DNA of 64,000 nucleotides, from the NCBI RefSeq assembly GCF_000020125.1, contig NC_010681.1, positions 806,001 through 870,000 of the forward strand. The letters are read 5' to 3'. How positions within the stretch are numbered: the first letter of the stretch is position 1; each line of letters begins with the position of its first letter. The position numbers and the translations under genes were made by a program. Below, piece by piece: positions 47,892 through 56,928 of this stretch. The notes under the pieces are model-generated. The model ran no database searches. It saw only the letters and a program-made list of their open reading frames with translations, and was not told the origin of the DNA. The DNA comes from Paraburkholderia phytofirmans PsJN (lineage in GTDB: Bacteria; Pseudomonadota; Gammaproteobacteria; Burkholderiales; Burkholderiaceae).

Positions 47892-47945
47892 CGGAAACGT
47901 GTTTGCGCTTGACTTGAGTTCCGCTATGCGAAACAATGTTTTGCA
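47892..47945. promoter_or_regulatory. Two operator-like palindromes between gcdH and iclR-type gene
   Basis: TGCGAAACA (47927-47935), a central A, and TGTTTTGCA (47937-47945) form a near-perfect 19-bp palindrome with one mismatch pair. A second, weaker one, CGGAAAC-GT-GTTTGCG, spans 47892-47907. Both share the GAAAC/GTTT core, and their centres are about 36 bp apart. IclR-type regulators bind palindromes of this kind, so control of gcdH and of the regulator's own gene is likely. Confidence 0.6.
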
Positions 47946-47969
47946 AACCACGTCCGAGTGTATCACCCC

Positions 47970-48755
47970 ATGACGCCAACATCCACTCCCTCCGAACCGC
48001 TCGACGAGCGCAAATTTGTCGTCGCTCTGGCACGCGGGCTGGATTTGCTGCGCGCGTTCAAGCCGGGCGAAACGATGCTCGGCAATCGCGATTTCGTCGA
48101 ACGCACGGGTTTGCCGAAGGCGACCGTCAACCGTCTTGCTTATACGCTGACTGTGCTCGGTTATCTGCGGCTCGACGAAACGCTGGGGAAATATGCGCTC
48201 GACGCCGGCGTGTTGTCGCTCGGTTTCGCGTTGCTTTCGGGTACGGACACGCTCGAACTCGCGCGCCCGCACATGCGCGTATTCGCACGCGACGTGGGCG
48301 CCGCAGTGTCGCTCGGTTGCCGCGACGGGCTCGACATGATCTATCTGGAGACGATCCGCAGCGAGACCGCATTGACGCTTGGGTTGGCGTCCGGTTCGAA
48401 ACTGTCGATGCTGACGAGTTCGATGGGCCGCGCGTATCTGGCCGTGCAACCGTTCGACGTGCGCGCCGCGTTATTGGCGGAATTGAAAAAAGCGGCGGGC
48501 AAGGCAGGCGCCGAACTGGTCGCCGACGCCGAGCAGGAAATCGCCGCCTTCGCCGAGCAGCGCTGCTGCTATTCGTTCCGCGCGTGGCACGACGACGTGA
48601 ACGCGGTCGCCGTGCCGTTTCGCGAGCCGCGCGACGGGCGCTGGCTGGTGCTGAGTTGCAGCGGGCCGGCGTCGTCGATGGGAGAGGATGTGTTTCGTGA
48701 CAACGTCGCGCCGCGGCTGAAGGCGGTTGCGCGGCGTTTAGGCGATACCGGTTGA
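47970..48755 (+). CDS. IclR-family transcriptional regulator
   Basis: The 261-residue product has the IclR layout: a winged helix-turn-helix (about 20-90: FVERTGLPKATVNRLAYTLT, LGYLRLDETLGKYALDAGV) and an effector domain (GAAVSLGCRDGLDMIYLETI, SKLSMLTSSMGRAYLAVQPF, AVAVPFREPRDGRWLVLSCS). The start is the ATG at 47970; a GTG at 47958 is possible. It lies divergent from gcdH, so it probably controls glutarate catabolism. The effector is unknown; glutaryl-CoA or glutarate are reasonable guesses only. Confidence 0.88.
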   Translation: MTPTSTPSEPLDERKFVVALARGLDLLRAFKPGETMLGNRDFVERTGLPKATVNRLAYTLTVLGYLRLDETLGKYALDAGVLSLGFALLSGTDTLELARPHMRVFARDVGAAVSLGCRDGLDMIYLETIRSETALTLGLASGSKLSMLTSSMGRAYLAVQPFDVRAALLAELKKAAGKAGAELVADAEQEIAAFAEQRCCYSFRAWHDDVNAVAVPFREPRDGRWLVLSCSGPASSMGEDVFRDNVAPRLKAVARRLGDTG

Positions 48756-48799
48756 CGCGAGCGGCGCGCGTTTGTCAATGCACCAGGTCAACGCGCTCC

Positions 48800-49669
48800 T
48801 CAAACCGCCCGGTCGTGATAATGCGCATTGAACAGCGGCCCTTGCACGAAGCGCACATCGTACTGCTGCAAAGCCTCGAACTGCGTTTCATCCACCACGC
48901 GGTTGAAGATCAGCGGGATTCGCAGCCGGCCCGCATAACCCACTAGCGGTTTAACCGTGGCATCGCGCAAAGCGGTCCCTGCATCCATCTTGAGAAAGTC
49001 GAGCCGCGCGGTCTCCGACACCGACAGAATCTGCCCTGCATTGGACAGATTGCCCGCCACCTTGAAGCCGTAGTGCTGGTAGCTCTTGGTCAGATAACCG
49101 AGAAAAGTCTTGTGCGCGACCGCCGCTGCGGGCAGCTCGATCACCACCCGCGAAGGGTTCAATCCGAACGACACCAGCACGCTCGAAAAATGCCGCCCGT
49201 GGTCGTACTTCACGCTCTTGAGCAGCCGCTCGTGCACGCGCAGAAATAGCAGACCATGCCGCTGGGCGCCAAAGAAATTGATGGCATGCAGCGCACGCGA
49301 CATGCGGTCGAGCGCGACCAGTTCCTGATCGTCGGCGATGCGGTCGAACGGATCGAATACGTCGAACGGCGCCGCGTCGACCTGGTGCGTGACGGCCTGG
49401 AAGCCGAGTTCATCGCCGAAACGGTCCACCCCTTCGACCCCCGACGAAAGCGACTGCGCCAACGCATGCACGCTGATATCGAAGATCGGCTCATAGGCAC
49501 TGGCGAGTTCGAAGCCGTCGAATTGCGCCAACGCGACGTCGTGATGCAAGCCTTGCCCCATCACCAGATGCTCGCAAAGAAACGGATGATCGGCGGAGCG
49601 GGCGATGAGGTTGGGGATGGTCGGCGGAATCATGTAGGCGTATGGATGGCGGTAGTGAGGCGCATCCAT
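48800..49669 (-). CDS. Degenerate EAL-domain protein
   Basis: The 289-residue product resembles a c-di-GMP phosphodiesterase EAL domain in outline. Where active enzymes read ExLxR, this reads FELASAYEPIFDI, so the signature is missing. The later blocks VVIELPAAAVAHKTFLGYL, DFLKMDAGTA and FNRVVDETQFEAL are altered forms of the family's E, DD and E sites. Phosphodiesterase activity is therefore unlikely; a binding or scaffold role is more plausible. It is convergent with the IclR-type gene and divergent from the hmg operon. Confidence 0.7.
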   Translation of the reverse strand: MDAPHYRHPYAYMIPPTIPNLIARSADHPFLCEHLVMGQGLHHDVALAQFDGFELASAYEPIFDISVHALAQSLSSGVEGVDRFGDELGFQAVTHQVDAAPFDVFDPFDRIADDQELVALDRMSRALHAINFFGAQRHGLLFLRVHERLLKSVKYDHGRHFSSVLVSFGLNPSRVVIELPAAAVAHKTFLGYLTKSYQHYGFKVAGNLSNAGQILSVSETARLDFLKMDAGTALRDATVKPLVGYAGRLRIPLIFNRVVDETQFEALQQYDVRFVQGPLFNAHYHDRAV

Positions 49670-49959
49670 TGATGGTAGCAGTCTGAACCGCGCTCACATG
49701 AACAAATTGCTCATAACGTTATCCGGCCAACGCTTGTGCCGACGGGCCGTCCGGGGCTTTCAGGCGACGTTTCAGGGTTTACGTTGATTTCACTATACGT
49801 AATTCGTTTTACTATACGTAAATTGCGATGCGGCTTCCATCGCGTGATAGCTTGTGCCTTGCATGCAGCTTAGGTGCCGATCACAGGCGCTTTCCAGCAG
49901 TGTTCGGCCCCATCGCAACCACCGAACAAACCATCCAGTCAGCATCAGGAGACGACCCA
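49670..49959. promoter_or_regulatory. Divergent region upstream of the homogentisate operon
   Basis: About 290 bases between the EAL-type gene and the transporter gene. Its notable content is the pair of repeated palindromes at 49789-49822. The ribosome binding site AGGAGA at 49947-49952 serves the transporter. No other gene is seen. Confidence 0.6.
49789..49822 (+). promoter_or_regulatory. Tandem operator-like palindromes upstream of the hmg operon
   Basis: TTTAC-TATAC-GTAAA at 49808-49822 is a 15-bp palindrome. A copy, TTCAC-TATAC-GTAAT, lies at 49789-49803. The two share ACTATACGTAA and are exactly 19 bp apart, about two helix turns. Placed about 150 bp before the operon's first gene, they look like paired sites for one dimeric regulator. 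The regulator is not identified. Confidence 0.6.
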
Positions 49960-51324
49960 ATGAGCGCGAAACCGGCCGCGGCCGCTGCCAATGTGATCGA
50001 AGTCGAGCAGGTGCTCGGCGAAACGCATCACCCGGCATTCCAGTTGCTGCTGCTTGTGCTGTGCGGGCTGTGCCTCGTGATCGACGGCTTCGACGCGCAG
50101 GCAATGGGCTACGTTGCGCCGAGCGTGATCGGCGAATGGCATGTGTCGAAGGCGGCACTCGGTCCGGTGTTCAGCGCCAGCCTGTTCGGCATGCTGCTCG
50201 GCGCGCTCGGACTGTCGGTGCTGGCGGACCGCATTGGGCGCCGTCCGGTGCTGATCGGGTCGACGTTTTTCTTCGCGCTGTCGATGCTGGCCACGCCCTT
50301 CGTCACCACCATCCCCGCGTTGATCGCGCTGCGCTTCATCACCGGTCTCGGGCTCGGCTGCATCATGCCGAACGCGATGGCGCTGGTCGGCGAATTCTCG
50401 ACCCCCGCGCATCGCGTCAAGCGCATGATGCTGGTGTCGTGCGGCTTTACGCTGGGCGCGGCGCTCGGCGGCTTTATCAGCGCGGCGCTGATTCCGGCTT
50501 ATGGCTGGCGCGCGGTGTTCTGGGTTGGCGGCGCGGTGCCGCTGCTGCTCGCTTTGGCGATGCTTGTTGCGTTGCCGGAGTCGCTGCAATTCCTCGTTCT
50601 CAAAGGCCGCAGCGAGCGCGCGTTGCGCTGGCTCGCGAAGTTCAACCCGGCGCTGCCGATCGACGCGAACACACGGCTCGTCGTGCGTGAGAAGGGCAAC
50701 GGCGGCGCGCCGGTCGCCGAGTTGTTCCGCGCCGGGCGCGGTCCGGTAACCTTGATTTTGTGGGCGATCAGTTTCATGAACCTGATCGATCTGTACTTCC
50801 TGTCGAACTGGCTGCCCACGGTGATGCGCGACGCCGGCTATTCGCCGAGCACGGCGGTGATCGTCGGCACGGTGTTGCAGACGGGCGGCGTGGTCGGCAC
50901 CTTGCTGCTCGGCTGGTTCATCGAACGTTTTGGTTTTGTGCGCGTGCTGTTCGTGTGTTTCGCGGGCGCGGCGCTGGCGGTCGGCACGATCGGCACGGTG
51001 GCGCATGCGTTGCCCTGGCTGCTGCTCGTGGTGTTCGCGGGCGGCTTCTGCGTGGTCGGCGGACAGCCGGCGGTCAACGCGCTGGCCGGCCATTTTTATC
51101 CGACCACGCTGCGCTCGACGGGCATTGGCTGGAGCCTCGGCATCGGCCGGATCGGCTCGGTGATCGGGCCGCTGATCGGCGGCCAGTTGATCGCGCTGAA
51201 CTGGTCGAACGCCGCGCTGTTTCATGCGGCCGCCCTGCCGGTGCTGTGCTCCGCGCTGCTGGTGATCGCGCTGGCCGCCGCGACGCGCCAACGCGGCCAG
51301 TCGCCGGAGCCGCGGACCGCATGA
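49960..51324 (+). CDS. MFS transporter of the aromatic acid:proton symporter family
   Basis: An inner-membrane uptake transporter. The 454-residue product has 12 expected membrane segments and the family sequences [32 protein letters not shown] (the MFS loop 2-3 signature) and [20 protein letters not shown]; the DGFDxQxxGY motif is typical of 4-hydroxybenzoate/aromatic acid carriers (AAHS). Its position directly before hmgA and fahA suggests homogentisate or a related phenolic acid as substrate. A clear AGGAGA ribosome binding site sets the ATG at 49960. Confidence 0.87.
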   Translation: MSAKPAAAAANVIEVEQVLGETHHPAFQLLLLVLCGLCLVIDGFDAQAMGYVAPSVIGEWHVSKAALGPVFSASLFGMLLGALGLSVLADRIGRRPVLIGSTFFFALSMLATPFVTTIPALIALRFITGLGLGCIMPNAMALVGEFSTPAHRVKRMMLVSCGFTLGAALGGFISAALIPAYGWRAVFWVGGAVPLLLALAMLVALPESLQFLVLKGRSERALRWLAKFNPALPIDANTRLVVREKGNGGAPVAELFRAGRGPVTLILWAISFMNLIDLYFLSNWLPTVMRDAGYSPSTAVIVGTVLQTGGVVGTLLLGWFIERFGFVRVLFVCFAGAALAVGTIGTVAHALPWLLLVVFAGGFCVVGGQPAVNALAGHFYPTTLRSTGIGWSLGIGRIGSVIGPLIGGQLIALNWSNAALFHAAALPVLCSALLVIALAAATRQRGQSPEPRTA

Positions 51325-51358
51325 AATGACGAAATCGAGTATCAACGGAGAACCTAGC

Positions 51359-52705
51359 ATGGATACCCCAACCCGTACGCCGCACAACGGCCGCTCGCGG
51401 CTCGAAATCGAGCCCGGCTATCAGTCGGGCTTCGCGAACGAATTCGCCACCGAGGCCTTGCCGGGCGCGTTGCCACAAGGCCGCAACTCGCCGCAGCGCG
51501 CGGCTTATGGTCTGTACGCCGAACAACTGTCGGGCACGGCGTTCACTGCGCCGCGCGGCCATAATCGCCGCTCGTGGCTGTACCGGATTCGGCCGGCGGC
51601 AGTGCATATGCCGTTCACGCCACTGCCCTCGGAGCGGCTCGTCGCCAACTTCGCCGAGGTGCCGCCGACGCCGCCCAACCAGTTGCGCTGGGACGCATTG
51701 CCGATGCCGGCCGAGCCAACCGACTTCATCGACGGCTGGGTGACGATGGCGGGCAACGGCGCGGCCGAGTCGATGACCGGCTGCGCGATTCACGTGTACG
51801 CGGCGAACCGCTCGATGCAGGACCGCTTCTTCTACACCGCCGACGGCGAATTGCTGATCGTGCCGCAGGAAGGACGCCTGCACATCGCCACCGAGTTCGG
51901 CAAGCTCGACGTCGGGCCCTTCGAAATCGCGGTGATTCCGCGCGGCGTGCGTTTCGCGGTGAGTCTGCCGGACGGCGTGGCGCGCGGCTACATCTGCGAG
52001 AACTTCGGGGCGTTGCTGCGTTTACCGGATCTTGGTCCGATCGGCTCAAACGGCCTCGCCAATCCGCGTGATTTCCTCACGCCGCACGCGGCCTACGAAG
52101 ACCGTGAAGGCGATTTCGAACTCGTCGCCAAGATGAACGGCAACCTGTGGCGCGCGGACATCGGCCATTCGCCGCTCGACGTGGTCGCGTGGCACGGCAA
52201 TTACGCGCCCTACAAGTACGATCTGCGCCGCTTCAACACGATCGGCTCGATCAGCTTCGACCATCCGGATCCGTCGATCTTTCTCGTGCTGCAATCGCAA
52301 ACCGACACGCCGGGTGTCGATAGCATCGACTTCGTGATCTTCCCGCCGCGCTGGCTCGCCGCCGAAGATACGTTCCGTCCGCCCTGGTTCCATCGCAATG
52401 TGGCAAGCGAGTTCATGGGCCTCGTGCACGGCGTCTACGACGCCAAGGCCGAAGGTTTCGTGCCGGGCGGCGCGTCGTTGCATAACTGCATGTCGGGTCA
52501 TGGTCCCGATGCGGAGACGTTCGAGAAAGCCTCGCACAGCGATACGTCGACGCCGAAGAAAGTCGGCGACACGATGGCCTTCATGTTCGAAACCCGCACG
52601 CTGATCAAGCCGACCCGCTTCGCGCTCGAAACGGCGCAATTGCAGGCGCATTACTACGAGTGCTGGCAAGGTCTCACGAAACACTTCAACCCGGAGCAAC
52701 GATGA
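51359..52705 (+). CDS. hmgA: Homogentisate 1,2-dioxygenase
   Basis: HmgA opens the aromatic ring of homogentisate, giving maleylacetoacetate, with a ferrous iron. The 448-residue product contains [20 protein letters not shown], the [10 protein letters not shown] region, and the iron-ligand sequences [20 protein letters not shown] and [16 protein letters not shown]. Length is normal. The ATG at 51359, with GGAGAA 8 bases upstream, is favoured over an ATG at 51326. It overlaps fahA by 4 bp and follows the transporter gene closely. Confidence 0.97.
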   Translation: MDTPTRTPHNGRSRLEIEPGYQSGFANEFATEALPGALPQGRNSPQRAAYGLYAEQLSGTAFTAPRGHNRRSWLYRIRPAAVHMPFTPLPSERLVANFAEVPPTPPNQLRWDALPMPAEPTDFIDGWVTMAGNGAAESMTGCAIHVYAANRSMQDRFFYTADGELLIVPQEGRLHIATEFGKLDVGPFEIAVIPRGVRFAVSLPDGVARGYICENFGALLRLPDLGPIGSNGLANPRDFLTPHAAYEDREGDFELVAKMNGNLWRADIGHSPLDVVAWHGNYAPYKYDLRRFNTIGSISFDHPDPSIFLVLQSQTDTPGVDSIDFVIFPPRWLAAEDTFRPPWFHRNVASEFMGLVHGVYDAKAEGFVPGGASLHNCMSGHGPDAETFEKASHSDTSTPKKVGDTMAFMFETRTLIKPTRFALETAQLQAHYYECWQGLTKHFNPEQR

Positions 52706-54012
52706 ACGCATTGAGCGATCTTCAGGCGACGCTCGATCCGTCGCGCAAGAGTTGGGTCGAGTCTGCCAACGATTCGACCAACGATTTTTCGATTCAGAAT
52801 CTGCCGTTCGGCGTGTTTAGCGACCACCTGAATGCGACTCGCCGCGTGGGCGTCGCGATCGGCGACGGCATCGTAGATCTGGCCGCGCTTGAAAGCGCGG
52901 GTCTGCTGAGCGTGCCTTCGTCGGCTGCGGGCAACAGCGTGTTCGTGCGCGACGCGTTGAACGATTTCATCGCACTCGGTCGTGACGCCTGGCGCGGCGT
53001 GCGCATTCAGTTGAGCAAGCTGCTGTCACGCGATAACGCGACGTTGCGCGACGACGCCGAACTCCGCGGCCGCGCGCTGATCCGCCAGGCCGATGCGCAA
53101 TTGCATCTGCCGGTGCAGATTCCTGGCTACACCGATTTCTATTCGTCGAAGGAGCACGCGACGAACGTCGGCTCCATGTTCCGCGATCCAAAGAATGCGC
53201 TGCTGCCGAACTGGTCGGAGATGCCGATCGGGTACAACGGGCGGGCGTCGTCGGTAGTGGTGAGCGGCACGCCGGTGCGTCGTCCTAATGGGCAGTTGAA
53301 ACTGCCGGATCAGGATCGTCCGGTGTTCGGCGCGTGCCGCAAGCTGGATATCGAACTGGAAACGGGCTTCGTGATCGGCGCGGGCAATGCCTTGGGCGAG
53401 CCGGTTGCGTGCGCGGATGCGGAAGCGCATATCTTCGGCATGGTGCTGCTGAACGACTGGAGCGCGCGCGATATTCAGCAATGGGAATACGTGCCACTCG
53501 GTCCGTTCAATTCCAAAGGTTTCGCCACGACGATCTCGCCGTGGATCGTGACGCTCGACGCACTCGAACCGTTCCGCGTCGCGCAACCGGCGCAGGAATT
53601 GCAGCCGCTCGCGTACCTGCGTCATGAGGGCGAGCATGCGTTCGATATCACGCTGGAAGTGAGGCTGCGCCCGCAGCAGGCGAAAGAGGCGAGCACGATT
53701 TCGCGGACCAACTTCAAGCATATGTACTGGACGATGGCCCAGCAACTCGCGCATCACACGGTATCGGGCTGCAATACGCGCGTGGGCGATCTGATGGGCT
53801 CGGGCACGATCAGCGGACCGACGGAAGATTCGTTCGGCAGCCTGCTGGAAATGACGTGGAACGGCAAGAAGCCGTTGAATTTGCAGGAAGGCGGCACGCG
53901 CAGTTTCATTGAGGACGGAGATGAACTGACGCTCGCCGGATGGTGCCAGGGTGACGGTTATCGTGTGGGTTTTGGCGCGTGTGTCGGAGAGATTTTGCCG
54001 GCGTTGAAGTGA
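52702..54012 (+). CDS. fahA: Fumarylacetoacetase
   Basis: FahA splits fumarylacetoacetate into fumarate and acetoacetate, the last step of tyrosine breakdown. The 436-residue product has the N-terminal SH3-like part ([20 protein letters not shown]), then the catalytic domain with [40 protein letters not shown] and [20 protein letters not shown]. Its ATG overlaps the hmgA stop (ATGA at 52702-52705). No maleylacetoacetate isomerase is in the window. The downstream flank has been interrupted by an IS256-family element. Confidence 0.97.
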   Translation: MNALSDLQATLDPSRKSWVESANDSTNDFSIQNLPFGVFSDHLNATRRVGVAIGDGIVDLAALESAGLLSVPSSAAGNSVFVRDALNDFIALGRDAWRGVRIQLSKLLSRDNATLRDDAELRGRALIRQADAQLHLPVQIPGYTDFYSSKEHATNVGSMFRDPKNALLPNWSEMPIGYNGRASSVVVSGTPVRRPNGQLKLPDQDRPVFGACRKLDIELETGFVIGAGNALGEPVACADAEAHIFGMVLLNDWSARDIQQWEYVPLGPFNSKGFATTISPWIVTLDALEPFRVAQPAQELQPLAYLRHEGEHAFDITLEVRLRPQQAKEASTISRTNFKHMYWTMAQQLAHHTVSGCNTRVGDLMGSGTISGPTEDSFGSLLEMTWNGKKPLNLQEGGTRSFIEDGDELTLAGWCQGDGYRVGFGACVGEILPALK

Positions 54013-54027
54013 CGCCTTCATAGCGGG

Positions 54028-54035
54028 CGAGGCGC
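54028..54035. repeat. Left target-site duplication of the IS256-type element
   Basis: CGAGGCGC lies directly outside the left terminal repeat and is identical to the sequence outside the right one. Confidence 0.9.
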
Positions 54036-54063
54036 GGACCTATCCGTAATTTTGTGGGCGAGG
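54036..54063 (+). repeat. Left terminal inverted repeat
   Basis: Starts GGACCTATCCGTAATTTTGT and ends GGGCGAGG. It matches the reverse complement of the right end at about 23 of 28 positions. Confidence 0.88.
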
Positions 54064-54085
54064 GATATCATGAGAGGTAAAAGTC

Positions 54086-55363
54086 ATGGATATGCCGATG
54101 AAGAAGAAACGCACCGTCGCTTCTCAGGCAGCGGCCCGAGGGCCGCTGCCTGCCCTGCCGGAAGGTCTGCTTGATGACCTGGTCAAAGGCCCGATGACGC
54201 CCAACGAGGTTCAGGACCTGATGCTGGCATTCAACAAGGCACTCATCGAGCGCGCGATGGGCGCCGAGATGAAGATGCATCTGGGCTACCCGGCGGGTCA
54301 GCCCAAACCCGACGGCCAGGGCAACGAACGTAACGGTGCCAGCGGCAAGACGCTCCTCACCGATTATGGCCCGCTGCGGGTCGATCTGCCGCGCGATCGT
54401 GACGGCAGTTTCGAGCCCATCCTGATCCCCAGACACGAGCGCCGTTTCACCGGTTTCGATGAGCGCATCATCGCCATGTACGCGCGCGGCATGAGTGTGC
54501 GCGAGATCCAGGCGTTTCTGGCCGAAACCTATGGCACCGAGGTTTCGCCCGATTTCATCAGCTCGGTTACCGACGAGGTGATGGCCGAAACGCTCGCCTG
54601 GCAGAACCGTCCGCTCGAGCCGATGTACCCGGTCGTGTTCTTCGATGCGCTGCGCGTGAAGATCCGTGACGAGGGCGTGGTCAGCAACAAGGCCGTCTAT
54701 CTGGCGCTGGGTATCCAGGCTGACGGCCAGCGCGACGTGCTCGGCCTGTGGATCGAACAGACCGAGGGCGCAAAGTTCTGGCTCAAGGTGTTCAACGAGC
54801 TCAAAACGCGCGGCTGCCAGGACATCCTGATCGCCGTGGTCGACGGCCTGAAGGGACTGGCCGAAGCGATCGGCACGGCGTACCCGCGTACGGCCGTGCA
54901 GACCTGCATCGTGCACCTGATGCGCAATAGCCTGGAGTACGCGAGCTACAAGGATCGCAAGGCCGTCGCTGCCGCGCTCAGGCCCATCTATACCGCTGTG
55001 AACGAGCTGGCCGCGCGGCAGGCGCTGGAGGCCTTTGCCGAAGGACAATGGGGAACGAAGTATCCGACTATCGTGCAATCCTGGCGGCGGGCGTGGGAAA
55101 ACGTCACGCCATTTTTTGTGTTTCCGCCGGAGATACGCCGGGTCATTTACACCACAAATGCCATTGAGAGTCTGAACATGCAACTGCGCAAGATCATCAA
55201 GACCCGTGGTCACTTCCCGAATGACGAGGCGGCCATCAAGCTGCTGTGGCTGGCGCTTCGCAACGTGCTGGCAAAGTCCGTACGCACCACCTTCGACTGG
55301 AAATCAGCCATGAACCAGTTTGCCATCCTGTTTGGCGAGCGCTTCACCAACGCACGCGGCTAA
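54086..55363 (+). CDS. IS256-family transposase
   Basis: The 425-residue transposase (Mutator superfamily) has an N-terminal part with LVKGPMTPNEVQDLMLAFNK and GYPAGQPKPDG, and a catalytic DDE core: VVFFDALRVKIRDEG, ILIAVVDGLKGLAEAIGTAY and the late block RRVIYTTNAIESLNMQLRKI holding the Glu. The length and all three acidic blocks are intact, so it should be active. The ATG at 54086 is preceded by GAGAGGTAAAAGTC; a second Met lies two codons later. Confidence 0.96.
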   Translation: MDMPMKKKRTVASQAAARGPLPALPEGLLDDLVKGPMTPNEVQDLMLAFNKALIERAMGAEMKMHLGYPAGQPKPDGQGNERNGASGKTLLTDYGPLRVDLPRDRDGSFEPILIPRHERRFTGFDERIIAMYARGMSVREIQAFLAETYGTEVSPDFISSVTDEVMAETLAWQNRPLEPMYPVVFFDALRVKIRDEGVVSNKAVYLALGIQADGQRDVLGLWIEQTEGAKFWLKVFNELKTRGCQDILIAVVDGLKGLAEAIGTAYPRTAVQTCIVHLMRNSLEYASYKDRKAVAAALRPIYTAVNELAARQALEAFAEGQWGTKYPTIVQSWRRAWENVTPFFVFPPEIRRVIYTTNAIESLNMQLRKIIKTRGHFPNDEAAIKLLWLALRNVLAKSVRTTFDWKSAMNQFAILFGERFTNARG

Positions 55364-55375
55364 ATCCGCTAACCG

Positions 55376-55403
55376 CCTCGCACACAAAAATGCGGACAGG
55401 TTC
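55376..55403 (-). repeat. Right terminal inverted repeat
   Basis: CCTCGCACACAAAAATGCGG followed by ACAGGTTC; inverted with respect to the left end. The transposase stop is 12 bp inside. Confidence 0.88.
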
Positions 55404-55411
55404 CGAGGCGC
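55404..55411. repeat. Right target-site duplication of the IS256-type element
   Basis: CGAGGCGC, identical to the 8 bases outside the left end. Confidence 0.9.
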
Positions 55412-55429
55412 TCGCAGCGTGCATGACAA

Positions 55430-55466
55430 AAAACGGGGAAGCCGCGATCAGTGGCTTCCCCGTTTT
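55430..55466 (+). terminator. Original terminator of the hmgA-fahA operon
   Basis: AAAACGGGGAAGCC (55430-55443), a 9-base loop, and GGCTTCCCCGTTTT (55453-55466) form a 14-bp stem ending in TTTT. Without the inserted element it would lie some 40 bp after fahA, so it was most likely that operon's terminator. It now also ends any transcript leaving the IS. Confidence 0.8.
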
Positions 55467-55694
55467 GTTGTTCGCGCATCATCTTGCGCTGCGCCAGAGA
55501 CTGTTGATCGATCGGCGATCGGCGATCAGCGAACCGCCGACTGCGTGCCGCAAACTGTGACCCGCGATCCCACCTCGCGATCCGCACCCGCCGCCTCTCT
55601 CAAAGCCGCCGCGAAAAACGCCAAAGCAGCGGAGAGCGGCAGATCGGCGATCGCATCGCTGCCGACGCCGCAGTGCTGCATGAAGATCAGCCGA
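55467..55694. other. Gap between fahA terminator and MFS gene
   Basis: About 230 bases with short internal repeats of GATCGGCGATC type around 55505-55530 and 55640-55665. No gene or regulatory site is recognised. Confidence 0.35.
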
Positions 55695-56855
55695 TCAACC
55701 CGCGACTCGCACGGGCGCGCGCCGTCTTTCCCACCAAACCGCCGCCAGAAACGCCAACGCAGCTACGAGCAGCACGCCGACCATCGCGTCGTTCCCGACG
55801 CCCTTCATCAACGCCCCAGCCACCAGCGGGCCGCCGAAACTCGCCGCGCTCCACGAGGCGCCCACCAGCGAACTCGCGGACACCAGTGCGACACCGCGAA
55901 AGCGTTCGCCGCAGGCAACCAGCGACAGCGTATAAATCGCACCGGCTGCCGCGCCAAGCACGTATAGCAGCGGCCAGCACAGCCACGGCGAGGCGATCGC
56001 CCACGGCAGCAAGGGCAACAGCGCCACGACGACCACACCGCAACCGATATGCACGCGCTCCCGTCCAAGCCGGTCGGCGAGCCAGCCAATCGGAAATTGC
56101 ATCGTCGTATCGCCGAGCAACAACGCCGACGCGAACAGCACGGCCACCTCGCTCGTCATGCCGTGCGACATGGCGAAGAGCGGCAGCAGCGAAAGCGCGA
56201 TCGTGTCGAACAACGCGAAGAAGCCGGTGCCGATCACGAGCGCGGGCATCTGCGGTAAAACACGACGCCAACTGCCGTGCGCCGAGTGCTCATCCTCGGA
56301 TGCTTGCGGGGTCTTGCGGATCGTGGCGAGCATCGGCAGGGCCAGCAGGAAGATCGCGCCGCAAATCAGGAAGCGCCATTGCGCGAAGCCGGCAATCTGA
56401 CTCACCAGCACCGGACCGGCCATCTGGAACAGCGTGAAGTTGGTCGCGTAAATAGCGATGACGCGGCCGCGCGTGGCGTCGTCGGCCAACTGGTTGACCC
56501 AGGCTTCGCCGATCGTGAAGAGGAGCATCAGCGCGGCGCCGCACAGCACGCGCAGCACGGCCCACAGCCACAGGTTCGAGGTGAGCTGCATCAGCGCGGT
56601 GGCGAACGCCACTACCAGCACCGCGCCGACGATCACCTGGCGGCCGCCGAAACGCGCGGTAATCCATCCCGCGAGCGGCACGATGACGAGCCCGCCACCC
56701 GCTTGCGCGGCGGTCAGCAGGCCGACGACGTCGGTGCCGTAACCGGCTTGCGTGAGCGCGAGGGCGGTGAGGGGAAGTGTCGCGCCGCTGCCGAGTCCGA
56801 CGACGGCGACGCTCAGGATCAAAGCGAGGAAATCGCGAGTGAAGATGACTTTCAT
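55695..56855 (-). CDS. MFS transporter (YcaD-like)
   Basis: An inner-membrane major facilitator with 12 likely membrane segments. The 386-residue product starts MKVIFTRDFLALILSVAVVG and has the conserved loop WITARFGGRQVIVGAVLVVA, ATRGRVIAIYATNFTLFQMA and GWLADRLGRERVHIG. It resembles the YcaD/YfkF type exporters of unknown substrate. The frame is open to 56957, but the ATG at 56853-56855 gives the family length. It lies 73 bp downstream of another MFS gene on the same strand. Confidence 0.82.
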   Translation of the reverse strand: MKVIFTRDFLALILSVAVVGLGSGATLPLTALALTQAGYGTDVVGLLTAAQAGGGLVIVPLAGWITARFGGRQVIVGAVLVVAFATALMQLTSNLWLWAVLRVLCGAALMLLFTIGEAWVNQLADDATRGRVIAIYATNFTLFQMAGPVLVSQIAGFAQWRFLICGAIFLLALPMLATIRKTPQASEDEHSAHGSWRRVLPQMPALVIGTGFFALFDTIALSLLPLFAMSHGMTSEVAVLFASALLLGDTTMQFPIGWLADRLGRERVHIGCGVVVVALLPLLPWAIASPWLCWPLLYVLGAAAGAIYTLSLVACGERFRGVALVSASSLVGASWSAASFGGPLVAGALMKGVGNDAMVGVLLVAALAFLAAVWWERRRAPVRVAG

Positions 56856-56928
56856 CGGCCGAGATGCTACTACGGCCGTGAGTCGACCGCACCTGCGTGC
56901 GGTTTGAGAGGACCGCGAAAAGGAGCGC

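Larger units (their letters stand above)
54036..55403 (+). mobile_element. IS256-family insertion sequence, complete
   Basis: A 1368-bp element with imperfect 28-bp terminal inverted repeats (54036-54063 and 55376-55403, about 23 of 28 matching) flanked by a perfect 8-bp duplication, CGAGGCGC. It carries one intact transposase gene. Intact ends and duplication suggest that it is recent and possibly still mobile. It sits between fahA and the operon's terminator. Confidence 0.93.
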
